Shown here in pieces: positions 1-12,689 of a stretch of 64,000 nt of DNA. A program made the translations under genes and the position numbers. Below the pieces are notes generated by a model. It saw only the letters and a list, made by a program, of their open reading frames with translations. It did not search any database and was not told where the DNA came from. Positions within the stretch are counted from its first letter, which is position 1. Each line of letters begins with the position of its first letter. The stretch comes from Plutella xylostella (lineage: Eukaryota > Arthropoda > Insecta > Lepidoptera > Plutellidae), in NCBI RefSeq assembly GCF_932276165.1, contig NC_064006.1, positions 4,168,501 to 4,232,500 on the forward strand, given 5' to 3'.

Positions 1-3000
1 TGAATGCTATCATAAACTTGTATCTAGAACTTCCTTCAATTCGATTATCACTATACCGGTTATGATGTATGACAACTTTATACTTGTCCATAGGCTATAT
101 TGGAAATTTTATTTATTTATTTTTAAATAAAAAATGAAAAAGCATTTATTAACACCAGATAAAAACATTACTATTACATGATAGTAATGTAGCATTTTGG
201 TGGAGAATTAAAAAACATTTAAATATTATTGGTGTCCCCCACACTAGATACATCCCGTATTGTAAGCAAATTATAGACTGTTCTCAGATTAATTGGAGAT
301 CACTATCAGAATTACTGATAAACAAGTTTTTGAAATTGATTACGTAACATTAATAATGTTTTGGAAAACAAAATAACTAAGTTCAAAATAACTAAATAAA
401 AACTTTTTATAACGGTCAAAGTTATTAACGTTTTGAATAAGTTATTAACGAATGACTTTGGAACTTAACAACTCCACTCACTATTTTGATGTTATTTTTA
501 GCTAATTAAATAAATGAATTTTGCCACGCTCATCTCTTATCTCAATGAAAAACGTATGTAACACTAAAATTTGTGAACACACTGAAACTCTGGATGATAC
601 CTAATATTGCCACTAGAAAAACTTTAGTTTGGGTTTAACTTCAAGAAATCAAACTCTGAGAGTGTTACAGCCAAATTATAATCTACTTGACATCATTGGA
701 ACTATCTGCGAGTCCCGTACGGACTTAGGTTAACTTTCCTTTGATTTTGTGTGTCTACACTGCCGTTGCTTGGCTAAACAATCTGCTTGCTTCAGCTCAA
801 GCTCCTTACAAAACAATAGATGCAGTCTGAAATTTAACTTTACTTGATTCGATGGCACTTTAACGTGAGATGATCGTATGGGTCATGCAACACTGTATAC
901 AACAGAACTTCCGCGACTACAACACTGTTTCCATAGCTCGTGATCAGATAACCGGCACCAGCATTGAGACCGTAAGTAGATATGAACAAATGAATACGCG
1001 TGAATTTGTCTTGTTACACGAGACCGAATATTTAATGTGGGTAAAAGGTTTCCACCAGAACGAAATCCCGTGGATTTATGGCGCGTTTGCTCTCGAAAAC
1101 GTAAACACTTTTTGAGGTTATGTTTACTTGTTGAGTCGTCCGACACATTTCGAATATTTAGATTTCTACCATGGCTGATTGTTTCTTGGTGGAAATTAAA
1201 CATAGTGGGCTGTAAGCGAATCCCACTTCTGATTTTAGAAACCAGAAGCGGCAGGAGAAGAAAAACACAATCGTCAGAATAAGCACTTGAGTTTCTATTA
1301 CAATTGAAATATTTAGAATCTAAGTTATAAACCAAATGTACTGTAGAATCGAAATTATACAAAGAAATAATAAAGAAAACAATCAACCATGATACAATGC
1401 ACAATAATCAAAGGAAAGAACCACTAAGCTGTTAATTTAATCCGTGAAGATTATTTATCCAAGTTGCACAAGTAGTGTTGTTGACAAAGTGCAATGGCGG
1501 CAAGAAGGAAAATATGACCAATGACCATAGACAATTTATATTGAAATAGAGGATTCACAGACTAGTTGCCGCTCGGAATAATAACTTCAGACTATATTTT
1601 GTACGAGGTTGCTAACAATATAATCAAACTGAGCGTCGGCGCGACTGGCAAGACTCATTATTCTGAGCCGTGAAACGTCGACGATGACGTCACACTTTTA
1701 TAGTGGACGTGTCGGTTATAAATTTTAAACTTTCTTTAAAATACGATAAATTACTTTTTTACCGTTGAATTTTTTTTACTATTATAAAGCGATGCAAAAC
1801 TAGCGAATAAGAATATAAAAAATACATGCATATTCCCTATTATGTACACTCACATAGACGTAAATGTGATGGAGATGTAGATTAAATTAATCAAAAACCC
1901 ACAAATCTAAATATATTTTTAGCAAAAATGTAAACTTAATATTGAAGTGGCCAAGAAAGCCTATTAAACTACAAAACTGGTCTCATGAGAGGCCAAATCA
2001 ATGACTAACAAGTTTATCAATAGTGCACCTTATTTTCATAACCACGTAAGTCCAATGTTATACAAATAGTTAGTCATGCTCATGACTGTACAACTGGGAT
2101 TCCCTGACGGTTAGTTGAAAGCTCCGATTCAGACTATGTTAAGGTTATTCTTAATTAACATAAAACGGATCAAGTTTAACTAACCAAATACAAATTAATA
2201 TATAGAAGTATCTATTTATATTTAAAAGCGTTAGTCATTAAAATACCCATTGATAAAAAAAAGCTATTTTCCATAACTGAATTAAACCTTCAAACTGAAT
2301 AATGGCTTATAGTGGTGAAAAGTTAGTACTTATAGGAATCGCGTTTTACAACATGAAATTAAAGATTACAAAACAGTTTGGTGCAGTATTCATTATAATT
2401 TAGTATTAAAGGATAATAGTTAACTTCTGGTTCCTGCACTAGGGAGACCCTGTACGACGGGCACATATGCCTATCACGAGTGCTGTCAACTCAAGTCGCT
2501 AACGTAATTCCATAGCAATTTGGCAATTTGTATGACATCTTGATCAGCGCCCTTGTCGTTAACGTTAGAAACTAAAATAAAACACATACAATTTTTTTTA
2601 AGTGATTTTCCTATCAAATCCGATTCGACTTAAATCGACAACACTAGTGATCGCACTACAGTGCCCTCATCGTACTGTAGTATCACCTGAATACTGAATG
2701 TTTGCTATAACGTGTTGTGTTGCACTGCTGCATGCGGGCGTCATCAACAGACCTGTGTACCCGTAAGAGCTTTACCTGCGTATGTTGCAGGAAATCTATG
2801 AATTCTGTCATTGCATATAATACCTGGGAATTCTAAGAAGCGTGATTCCCCAAAACACTTGGAAATGTGATAATGTACATTATATATTAGACACATTTCC
2901 TAGTAAATCTATACATTTCCTAAACAACACATTTTTTATACTATTTCAGCTTGATATGCCAATTATATCGCCGCCGCATATTAATATACATTATAGTATA

Positions 3001-3708
3001 TAATTTACATAGGTATAAGTAATTACTCGTATTACCTACCTGTGTAAAAAAATTACCTATACTAACGTCGCGATTCAAAGCCAATGTCCGTCCGAAAGAA
3101 ACCTGTTACCAGTTCACCCTTAGACTACTGGACCGCTTCGCAGTTTGCATTCAGTACATGTAGGTACTTATTAGTGGTACCTACTACCTCGAGTATATAT
3201 TTTAAATTAATAAACAAATGACAGAATATATCTATTCCATTTAAAATGCGAGGGTACTTACATCTTTAGTTTATTTAGATTTTCGTTCGAAGGTTTCCTT
3301 CACCCGCATCTTAGAAGTGAGCCCGTTACGAATCATCAACCAGCGCATCTGTAAACCTATACCAGTCATTTGTTCCGAGGGTTAAAAATAATGACAACAT
3401 CAAATACAAAAGTTACACAATCAATCATCTCGTTTCAGTTAACTTCGTGAATCACGTTTCTAAGTATTTTCATTTTAAGTTGTCAAGTCACATTACATTT
3501 TGAAGGGGTTTTAGGTACTCTTTTGATCCTTTATAAGTTGAGCAATACTAAGTTCAACGGAACTCCTAATGGGTATTTAATGGAATAATCAATTATATGT
3601 CAATTCAGTTAACGAACTTATTAACTAAATACCTAGCTACGTAGAAGCTAATTAGCACTTGGCTATTTATTGATAAAACCTTTTAAAGGTGAGTTACATT
3701 TTAAGACA
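1..3708. other. AT-rich non-coding stretch, no gene recognised
   Basis: I see no convincing exon or recognisable repeat over most of this stretch. Overlapping ORFs of 80 to 170 codons on both strands around 870 to 1404 match nothing I know and have no splice context. The patch at 1560 to 1700 is richer in CpG and contains a perfect CRE-type octamer TGACGTCA at 1685-1692, which could belong to a promoter, but no start site is evident. The stretch may be intergenic or part of a long 5'-UTR intron of the transporter gene that starts at 21 kb. Confidence 0.4.
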
Positions 3709-3890
3709 TCCTAACTAATATTATAAATGCGAAAGTAACAGTTACTGTGTCTGTCTGTCTGTTACTCTTTCACGCCAAAACTACTAAACGGATTTGAATA
3801 AAATTTGGAATCCATCCGAGAAAGAACATTATGACGGAATTCCCACGGGAAAACTTTTTAAGGCGAAGCGAGGCTTGCGGGAACAGCTAG
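3709..3890 (+). mobile_element. Non-autonomous Helitron-like element, copy 1
   Basis: It begins TCCTAACTAATATTATAAAT and ends GGGAACAGCTAG, inserted between A and T as Helitrons are. Two more copies lie at 18384 and 50398 and share the internal TCTGTCTGTCTGTTACTCTTT and CACGGGAAAACTTTTTAAGG blocks. This family is common in Lepidoptera. This copy is about 182 bp, lacks the 'tacggtctagaccctgg' segment of the longer copies, and carries no coding capacity. Confidence 0.75.
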
Positions 3891-4163
3891 TGGAATTATA
3901 ATTTAACGTATTCTTTATTTTCGACCTGCCGTCAGTGTCCTACAGACAATATACTGGTTTATGTAAAAATAAACTCGCACTGCTAAGTTTAAACAAGATC
4001 CACGAGATCTTTGATTAGGTTTATTTTATTTTGCTTTTAAAACGCTATTAAGAAGGCTGTAGCATTTGTACAAGGGTAAGCCGTAAGTACGAGTTACGTT
4101 GAAACAAACATTGCAGTAAAAAGTAACGTGACCAACAAACACCTGTCATTAAATGCAAAAATA
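3891..4163. other. Non-coding spacer
   Basis: This is AT-rich sequence between a Helitron-like element and a TA-flanked DNA element. I see no gene or site. Confidence 0.4.
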
Positions 4164-6426
4164 CACTCACGGACAATGAAAAGGTTCCACTGAAAAAAAT
4201 ACCAAATTACTCCTAAACGGAAAAGGGCAGCTTATCAACGCCTTCTGCAATATTGAAGTACATTTAACACAGCATCCGGATATTACCAACTAAAAACTGT
4301 AATATTTTGTTCAAATATTAAATTAAATGTTGGAAAAAAATTGAAAAATTGCGGTTGTTTGGTGGGCAGTTCTTCTTTTTAACCTACATAATGGATAAAA
4401 AATTATCCCGAATTTCAAAAAAATTACTTTAGCTTTTTGGTGAACTCTAATAATTTTTATGATAGCTACATTTCTATTCTATCGAAAAAGGTGGTTGGCC
4501 GCGAAGTTTAAGTATTTTTTCAAGATTTTCAGAACATAATACGTGGATAAGGCAAAGAAAATTACACCTTCGTCACAGAATCTTTTATTTTTTTTTATCG
4601 AAATAGTCTTCGTCGATTAAAATGAAACTTTTTTGATACGTTAATAAACAAAATACCATTTTAGAAAACATATGAAGGAATGGATTTTTAGTAATAACAA
4701 AATATTTATTAAGTAGTTATTACCACTCTGTCACAATTTCAGCTAAAATAAAGCTTGTTTTTGCTATAAATATTTTTTCGCTACTAATTACAGTCAAAAA
4801 TTAACAGCATAGACGTTAACATCAATGACTAAATTTAATATGATTTTTCCAAGGTTGCACTATTTATAACAGAACATATAAACGACCAAAAATAAGTTGA
4901 CTACCAGGAGACACCAATCGTTACAGAGTGGTAAACGATGTGACATAGTTGTAATTCTATTAAATATGCGGCAGCGTTTTGGAATAAAACAGTTTTATTT
5001 AAAAATAATAATTTAGTAATTTACTTATAAATCATTATGGTTTCAATTTAGTCAAAAAAAATTACTGGATATATCTTTATTGTTAGTATAACTAATGAAA
5101 TCACACTTGAGAACCTCTGGAGAGTGAAATATCCGTATTTCAGGAACTTAAAGGACAAATTTGTTCCAACTACATAAAATAGTGTTTATCTGCACAAATA
5201 ATATTTTCGGCAACCTAAAATTTAAGTAACTTAATGGAAAATTACGTAATTTGTTAAAGTTTTAACCAGCCATATTTCGAAAATACAGCAGTGGCTCTTA
5301 GAACTTGAAAAAAATACTCTTTCCTTTTTTAATTGCCTTAAAAGCTGGAAGGACTTTAATGTTATCATCAAACATCCGATAAATCATTCTCCACCATATT
5401 AAACAGTCTACCACATTCATCGTCTGTTCTTGAGAACAATAGCACGAAATTACCTTTTTCACAAACGAAACTTTTTATTAATGCAGCGCAAGTGTATTGG
5501 ACGTTCCTTTCGCTTCTTACTTTAACCAAAACGTGTAGTTTCTCTTCAATTTTTCTTTGATGAATTTCCTCAGGTTGGAGTGTTTCGTAAAAATGTGACA
5601 GATTTGTCGTGTGACAGAGGGGTAAAATGTGTTGCAAAGTCGATTAGCATTTAAACAGTAACATAAAGTGTAATATTCACATGTTGATTGCAAAGTAATT
5701 GTTATTACCAATGAGTAAATAACAAAATAATAATTTAATTGTATTTTATTTTAACAATTACCTACGTGACGAAGCTGTCGCCGAATAAACACACGCACCT
5801 CGTGTCACACTTTGCGGGTGGCCGATACGCGGTGTCTGGATCTCAAAGGGGAAATCTTACCAAGGGGAAAAGGAGACCTAAACTCTGATCGATGGCAATA
5901 AGGACGAGTGGCTCAAACAAATATTTTAAATGGCAACCTACGTGACAGAATGTAACTACTAAAACATTAGGTAGTAAGGGACAAATTTTCAACATTTTTT
6001 TTAAATATTTCTGAAATCATTTAAAAATATATATTTTGTTTTACTAAATAGGTAATATCTTCTGAAGTTTAAATAATTTTTTATATTTTATGTCGTCATA
6101 TATATTTTTTGTAACATTATCGAATATGCGCAGGATGAAGTGGCGGGAGACAGCCAAGATTCGTATGAAATACACCTCTGTCACGCGGATTTACCACTCT
6201 GTAACGTAATTTTAAATACAAAAATATAAATTTATATTTTTGTAAACGTGCACAGCCGTTGTGTTTTTAGTACAATGCACGCTGAAATATAAATAAATAA
6301 ATAAATATTTGAAAAACTCATGATTTTTTCTTCACAACTGATGGAGACTAAGTTATGTAGGTTAAAAAGGAGAACTGCCCTGGTGTCGCTATTTTGTGAG
6401 TGAAACTTTTTCATTGGCCGTGAGTG
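4164..6426. mobile_element. TA-flanked DNA transposon, mariner-like ends, decayed
   Basis: The ends are inverted repeats of about 28 bp with three mismatches: CACTCACGGACAATGAAAA on the left and the complement of TTTTTCATTGGCCGTGAGTG on the right. TA lies on both sides (4162-4163 and 6427-6428). A TA duplication and CACTCA ends fit the Tc1/mariner/pogo group. The interior is over 2 kb but only short ORFs remain (for example the minus frame at 5368-5637), so it is non-autonomous or dead. The motif ACCACTCTGTCAC or its complement recurs inside at 4721, 4920, 5611, 6173 and 6190. Shorter relatives with similar ends lie at 57004, 58483 and 60866. Confidence 0.7.
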
Positions 6427-7195
6427 TATAAAACTTTGGACTTTGAGCTGTCTTTTAGTCGTGCGTCATCTTTGTGAGTTATTTCACGAAGTTATAAAAT
6501 ATTCCGGTCATCACGTTTAAATATTTACGAATTTAATAAATACTGAATCGTTAGCCTTAATCGTGACGTAACGTTTTTTGTAGAAACGACAAGTTTATAT
6601 TTATTAAATAAACTAATATTGTCAATTTGCTGTTTTAACAGTATTAACATATTCACTATTTTATTTATTTAACCGTATCACTGTTAAAATTAAGTTGTTT
6701 GTACATAAGTCAAGACTAGTCAAGAGGTAACATTGACAGCAGATTATTATAAAAACTAAACGACCTTAACATGAAAGCGCCTTGAACCCTGTAAGTTCAA
6801 AATGTTCCGCCAAAAAAGATGATACCTACTTGATATCCTCGGCACAAATATGCAATAAGGTGATCCTGAAATTTTATACTTACTGCAAAGTGGAATTATA
6901 AGTTGGTTGAATGCCTCTTTTGGAGCAAGGTGACATTTTTAGCCAACTACAGCCAACCAAAAATAAGGGTTATTGAGGTTTTAAACAAAGTTGAGGTTAC
7001 AGTTTAACAGTCAGAAGGGCTAGTACGGGGCGCATTTAAGACGTGACAAAAGTTTTGCATCGCCATCACTCACATCGCGCAGCTTCAAGAGTGAGTGCAA
7101 CGGAGAACTTTTGTCACACACTTATTAGCGCCCTGTGCTACAGGGCCTGGCAAACGTATAACTGTGATTAAAATATTCACTTGAAGGAGCCAAGT
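6427..7195. other. Non-coding spacer containing a small palindromic element
   Basis: I see no gene. The only recognisable item is an imperfect inverted-repeat element at 7017-7147, listed separately. Confidence 0.4.
7017..7147. repeat. Imperfect MITE-like palindrome
   Basis: The left arm (GGGCTAGTAC...GTGACAAAAGTT) and the complement of the right arm (GGCCCTGTAGCAC...GTGACAAAAGTT) pair over about 50 bp, with a short ACTCAC/GTGAGT hairpin in the centre. The ends resemble the CTAGTACGGG ends of the element at 19692. No clear target duplication was seen. Confidence 0.45.
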
Positions 7196-7947
7196 TAGGG
7201 TTTCGTTCCCGTGTTCCCGGGAATTCCCGGGAAATTTGTCCTACCCGAAACCGGGAAAAAAAATAGCTTTCCCGGGAATTCCCGGGTTTTGATTTTTTAT
7301 CGATTCTATGCTATATTTTCATCTTTATTTATCTGTTTCTCCTACCTTAAACCAAAAAAAAAAAATCGGTAGGCTTGTCGTCTACGATCAGAAACTCGGT
7401 TTAGTTGTAAATTATTGGAAAATCATACGTGTTATTGTTTTCGCGCAGCTGCATTGCCAACATAAATTACTCATCAACATCACCTTTTTTCACCTCTTCC
7501 TGATTCAATATTTTCATCTTTATTTATTTGTTGGTCCTACCGCCTACCTAAAATCAAACAATTGATCGGCATTTACATATGTGATCAAAGAGTATGTAAA
7601 AGCTAACGCTATTGAGACGCCTGTCATATTTTTTAGCTATGTCCCCGTTTTGTGTCCGCGTTTATTTTTAATAAAATTACTAAGGCATAGAAAAAACCAA
7701 AGTAAGAAGTAGGTTGAGCGATAAATCGTTAATTTTTTTTTTCAAAAACATTACCTCATACCTAATATTATTTTCAAACTGTTATTTATGATACATTTTT
7801 TATTGTTTAATTTACAATTAAGAAAAACAAAAGATTTGGCATGTAAAACAAATCATTATAATATTGGTTGTTAATTAAAAAAATATATATTTTATCAGAT
7901 TGTTGCTTTTTCTACCTATACGAGTGATAAAAGTATATTTGATTTAA

Positions 7948-10896
7948 CCCTTGAATTGGCAAGATTATTTTTGTGTGATTTACGTTATTTTTATATATGT
8001 TCCTGTTTATTTATGATACACAGACTCAAAAAAAAATGCGAAAAAAAAATTACTGTTGACAGTTTTCGCGAAAACTATAGTACTACGGGTATGACGTTGA
8101 CAACTGCACTGTATATTACTAAGACTTTTGTTCGTCCTACAGGTATGACGTTGTCATGTTACTAAGAAAAACACTAAGTATATATTTATTTATTTATTTG
8201 TGAAACATTATCAATATCTTATAATATAACTATGCATCATTTGGTATGAAACTCACGGAAACAATTCCTTTTGTTACTGTCACCCGTAGTAAAGCATAAA
8301 TGCATATTGCACTTGATGCAAAACACTTTGGTTCTTCCATCTTTGCAGAACCTGCAACGGGATTGTTTATTCGACGAATCAGGGAAATGTCCAAAAGCAT
8401 CGTAGCGAACACAGTCCCCTGGCCGTGAGGCTGTTGGTTTTTGAATCTTCTTGTCATCCTTCATCACCATACTGTCACGTGATTTGGGCAGTTTATTGGC
8501 ATGACACAGTGCTTCAAATAATTCGTGGCGAAATTCCTTCAAGGATTTGTTTGGTCTACCATCTCGTCTGTATAATAGCCAACCATTATTTATACACATG
8601 TCCAACAGTTGTGCGAAGATTCCCGTGTACCACCTTCGGCTTTTGAAAGGGGTTCGGTAGAGGGATATTAGCATGTCTGCCAGATCGACCCCACCCATGT
8701 GCCTATTATAGTGTTTTACAAGTTGCGGGCAATCAACGTCAACTTTAGCTTTGTCTTCCTTGGTATAGCGCTTTATTTTTTCTACAGGGTAGGAGTCCAC
8801 AAATGAACTGATTAGTGTCACCACTTTATTGTCGTTCCACTTCACACACGCAAGCTTGTTTTTGTTGCACACAACCTGTGTACTGTATCCTCTTTTCTTC
8901 TTTTTCATTTCCTTATCAGTTGGTAAAAACTCTTGGCAACCCCTCAGTCTGTTGGTCCTAATTGTCCCCAAGCTAAATATGCCATATTCTTCACGCAATA
9001 AAACCACCAGTTCAGGAGACATGAAAAAGTTGTCTGCATAGACTATTGATGGCTTTTGTTTTATAGTATGGCATAAAGCCACCACTACCATACCTCCAAC
9101 CCCCAAAGATGTTTCTTTGTCTGTGAAAGTGTGACCACGGAAAGTGTCATCACCTGCATACATACAGAAGTCATAAATAAGACCCGAAACCCCGGCACGT
9201 ACAAAATTTTTGAATCCCCACTTCTTGGGCTTGCTTTTGATGTACTGTCTTCTTTTTCCTGCTTTTGTACCCTTATATGGAATCATCATTTCGTCGATGG
9301 AATACTGCCCTTCTTCTTCTAGTCGCAAGAAGTTTTGGCGAATTCTTTCCATGACTGGGCGAATTTTAAAATATCTATCCCCGTTCTCCATAGTATTATC
9401 CACAAAATGGATATAGCGCCTTATCTGCTGGTATCGCTTGAGGGGCATTTGGTCAGCTATTGGAGCAAAACGGGTTCTTCTTTCCCAGTAATCTACGTAG
9501 GCTGGCATTCTTACAACACCCATCATTATTTGAATTGCAAGAAAGCTTTCCATTTCTTCAATTGTCACTTGTATAGATTTACCATGTTCTTGTACCGAGT
9601 ATAAGTTTGTGTTATGAACAATGTCTTCAATGATATCCGCTGACAAAAATGAATGAAAATATTCCAAAACACTATCATTTCCGGATTTGTGGATCTCATG
9701 TATTCCTTCATCAATGGATGCTTTGTGGAGTAAACTTGTTTTTTTCCAGCTGTAGTCGAGGATCAATTTCTTCGATTTTTTACCAATTTTTGCGACCACC
9801 GCCATAGTTTTCTTACGTTTGGATCTCGTTACGGCTTTTGAGGTGCTGGGTATTGGTGATGCGAGTGGTTCCACTGATGCTGGTGGCAATGTCTGGATCG
9901 AATTTAGTGTGGGTATGGCTTCATAATTGTTAGTTGATGGGGAAGGGAAAACTTCTTGGAATGTTGGTGTGAGTGGCACTTCACAAAGGCTAGTGCGTTC
10001 AGAATTATTTTCATCAGAGAGGTCAGCTAAAATGTTCAGGCGTTCAAATGAGGAATCCAAAGAAGGAGAGTCGGAGCTATAGCATGATGGAGTGGGTGGG
10101 ATGAAATCAGGTTCTTCGTCGGAAGCGGAACTGTCATCGGAGCAAGCATTCTCAGCGGGGACCAAAGCCAAAATTTTGTGCGATCGTGACAGCTTCAAGC
10201 ACTGTGGCAAATAAAGAAAAACAAGCTCTGTAAACCATACTCCCGCCACCAAATCAGCCACCCTACGGTTTCACTCGCATTGTATTATAATATGTAAAAT
10301 GCATGTAAAAAAATATAAGTAACTGAAGTTTCACATTAATGATTTGTCATTGTTTGTTATCAAAAGTGATACTCTTTATAACTCGCGAGTGATACCGCGG
10401 GAAATAACTGGTGACACGATAAAAGAAAACGAAAAAAAGCTTCACTGAATGTGTGCACAGTCTTGGCAATGTACTACGGGTATAACGAAGTCTATTTGGG
10501 ACCGTTCACCGTACACTTGACAACGGTATACCCGTAGTACAAACAGAAACGTGAGCTTATAAAATAGTAAATAAGTGATGAATTTATAAAATAGCGGCTC
10601 AATAATGTTATTTACAGTGTTCCCAATCCATGGAAGATCAATCAATTACAAATCCAATGCAAAAACCAGTAAAAAAGTAAAAAACTTACACGAGGTGCAG
10701 ACATAGCCGGCCGCTTCGGTGCCATTTTGCGATTTATACAGCTGATCGAAGATGTTGCCACACAGAATATTTATTTTTTGGTAGAATAAAATGATACCAG
10801 GTGTACCGTGTACCAAAATGTAATTTTTTTTTTATTATTAAGTCAGTAGATTTTTTTAAAGACTTTCTTACTGGTATACCACTGCCAATTTAAGGG
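7948..10896 (-). mobile_element. piggyBac element, complete, nested in hAT
   Basis: It is flanked by TTAA on both sides (7944-7947 and 10897-10900), the piggyBac target. The terminal repeats are CCCTTGAATTGGCA on the left and the complement of TGCCAATTTAAGGG on the right: 14 bp with one mismatch and the expected CCC/GGG tips. Subterminal repeats of TACTACGGGTAT lie inside both ends (8082 and about 10472 to 10545, the latter inverted). At 2,949 bp with an intact transposase reading frame, it could be autonomous. It sits within an older hAT element. Confidence 0.92.
8237..10725 (-). CDS. piggyBac transposase (two exons)
   Basis: This transposase cuts and pastes its element at TTAA sites in the nucleus. 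The large exon is 10201 down to 8237. It has no suitable in-frame ATG near its 5' end (the open frame starts at GTG), but TTTGCCACAG gives an acceptor just before 10201. Upstream, 10725 to 10690 reads MAPKRPAMSAPR followed by GTAAGT. Joining the two in phase 0 gives 666 residues. Catalytic aspartates lie in SIDEMMIPYKG (D315), YADNFF (D402) and GGVDLADML (D518). A basic stretch RSKRKK near residue 138 could be a nuclear signal, and the C-terminal Cys cluster (628, 631, 640, 643, 648) matches the family's zinc-binding domain. The N-terminus is acidic and Ser-rich. The frame is unbroken. The splice is inferred from sequence only. Confidence 0.85.
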
Positions 10897-11057
10897 TTAA
10901 TTGTAAGTGTTTTAATAGACTTTTAATACCCGAAAATAGCAAAACCAAGCATTTAAAATAAATTCCCGTTTTCCGGGAATTCCCGGGAAATCTTGAAAAA
11001 AATTCCCGTTTCCCGGGAACAGAAAAAGGTCGGGAAAAACGAAACCCCAAGCCAAGT

Positions 11058-11714
11058 ACATAAACTTCGCCCCCTCTTAGATTAGAATAGAAGTATCCAA
11101 AATCTAAATGATGTAAAAAGGCCTATAAGTGAATATAAATATATTATTTCCTGCTTATAATTCTAAGAATTCCAAACGACATGAGCTGTAAATAAAATTG
11201 ACCTCGAAGAAAGGTCAAAGGTAAAGTGTTAATAGACATGCCTCCCACATGACAAGTCACAGGATCAATGCCTCATAAGTTCACAAGACGAGTTCATTAT
11301 AAATTTATTCAGCAATGTAAAGACTTTTCCAAGAAAACTCAAAACCCACATTGTTATTAGTATGATAATCACGTAGATGGTAATTTAAGAATGAAACAAG
11401 GAATACATAGGTTTATAAAATACCTAAATGTTGTTGGTCTTTTGAATACGTCTCCAGTAGGCGAATTGTTCGCCCCCGAATGAGTTAGCGGCGGTGTAGC
11501 AGTTTATATTAGTGCAATAAAGAATTAAATAATAATAATAACCTCCATCCCTTACTGGACTATAACTTAACAGCCCATCCTATATTAAATAATTTAAATT
11601 AAATTCTTTGCTAAGGCTAGTCAGGTAAGGCCAAGTTTTGAAGTTTTGGCATAAAATTATGAAATTAAACATCAGTCTACTGATAAAAAAAGCTTCCGCT
11701 TCCCTATTTAGGTA
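11058..11714. other. Non-coding spacer
   Basis: This is AT-rich DNA between the hAT and the pogo-like element. I recognise no gene or repeat. Confidence 0.4.
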
Positions 11715-12689
11715 GGGCAAAACACCCAGTAACTGACCACCTTAAGGGAGTTGTTCCAGTAATTTGTGTGTAGCGGGCTCAATTCTTATCGCTTATTAAA
11801 TCCGATTTTTGTTTTAAAAACTAGAATAACAGAGCTATATTCCTGAGTAAATAGCAAACATGTAGAAGCTACTCATTTTTTTATATATTTAAAAAAAAAA
11901 AGTAGTGATTTTCCCAGTAACTGACCACTAAAACCTAGTAACTGACCACACTCAATGCCAGTAACTGACCACCAATTTAAAATGGTTTAAAAATTGAATC
12001 ATCATTAAACCTTATTATTATTTATTTATTTGATTACTTCATGTAATAGTACCGATCCTCTGGTCTCTTTTAATGTGTGACACATCACTTTTGCTCAAGG
12101 TTTCTTAACTGAAAAGTTCATTAAATTAATTCATCAGCTTAATGTATAATTTAAATGATATTTTATCGTAATAATCAACCATTTATTTATTAAAAACACA
12201 TGTTTATGCATTTTTATTAAATACTTAAAACAAAGGAATAAACACACATGCACATAGTGAACACGCATTTTAAATTTACAGCTTTCAGGGAGGAGATTAA
12301 GAGGCCCCAATATAGTACCTTCAGATAAGTCATAGAAAGGGCGATTTTGTTTGTCCGGAATAAGCCAGGATCAGTGGGACAGGCCCATGAAGCATTCATG
12401 GTGCCAGAAACGAGATTTTCTTAAATATAAAGTAGAGAATCCAAGCGCTAAAGCGGGTCTTTTCCATATTCGGTATCAACTGATGAGGAGGAATCGTGGC
12501 GAATCATTGTATTGTCGGCCTGGGAAAACATAAATTCCCCGCCGGAAAAGTAGCCCCTTCCTGCCGGTCCTTTCAGGGATGTAGGACCAGAGACAGATGG
12601 TTTTCATTATTGATGAAACCCCACCCAAAGACATTCAGTGCATCTGAAAGCGTCATTGAGGCTAGCCCTTGTATGACCGAATCAGATAT

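Larger units (their letters stand above)
7196..11049. mobile_element. hAT-type DNA element, interrupted by piggyBac
   Basis: The 8-bp sequence AGCCAAGT occurs immediately outside both ends (7188-7195 and 11050-11057). The ends are TAGGGTTTCGTT and the complement of AACGAAACCCCA. An 8-bp duplication and T(A/G)GGG ends are the hAT signature. Near both ends the element repeats the palindrome TTCCCGGGAATTCCCGGGAA (7214, 7268, 10971 and a shorter copy near 11010). About 0.9 kb remains once the nested piggyBac (7948-10896) is removed. No hAT transposase was found, so it is a non-autonomous relic. Confidence 0.75.

Noticed and set aside
883..1404. 173-codon minus-strand open frame overlapping plus-strand ORFs
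   Set aside because: No recognisable domain, no ATG or splice context, and the composition reads like antisense of AT-rich DNA. I cannot support a gene.
7308..7565. 85-codon ORF inside the hAT relic as a possible transposase fragment
   Set aside because: No BED zinc finger or hAT dimerisation motif. The sequence is low complexity and hydrophobic.
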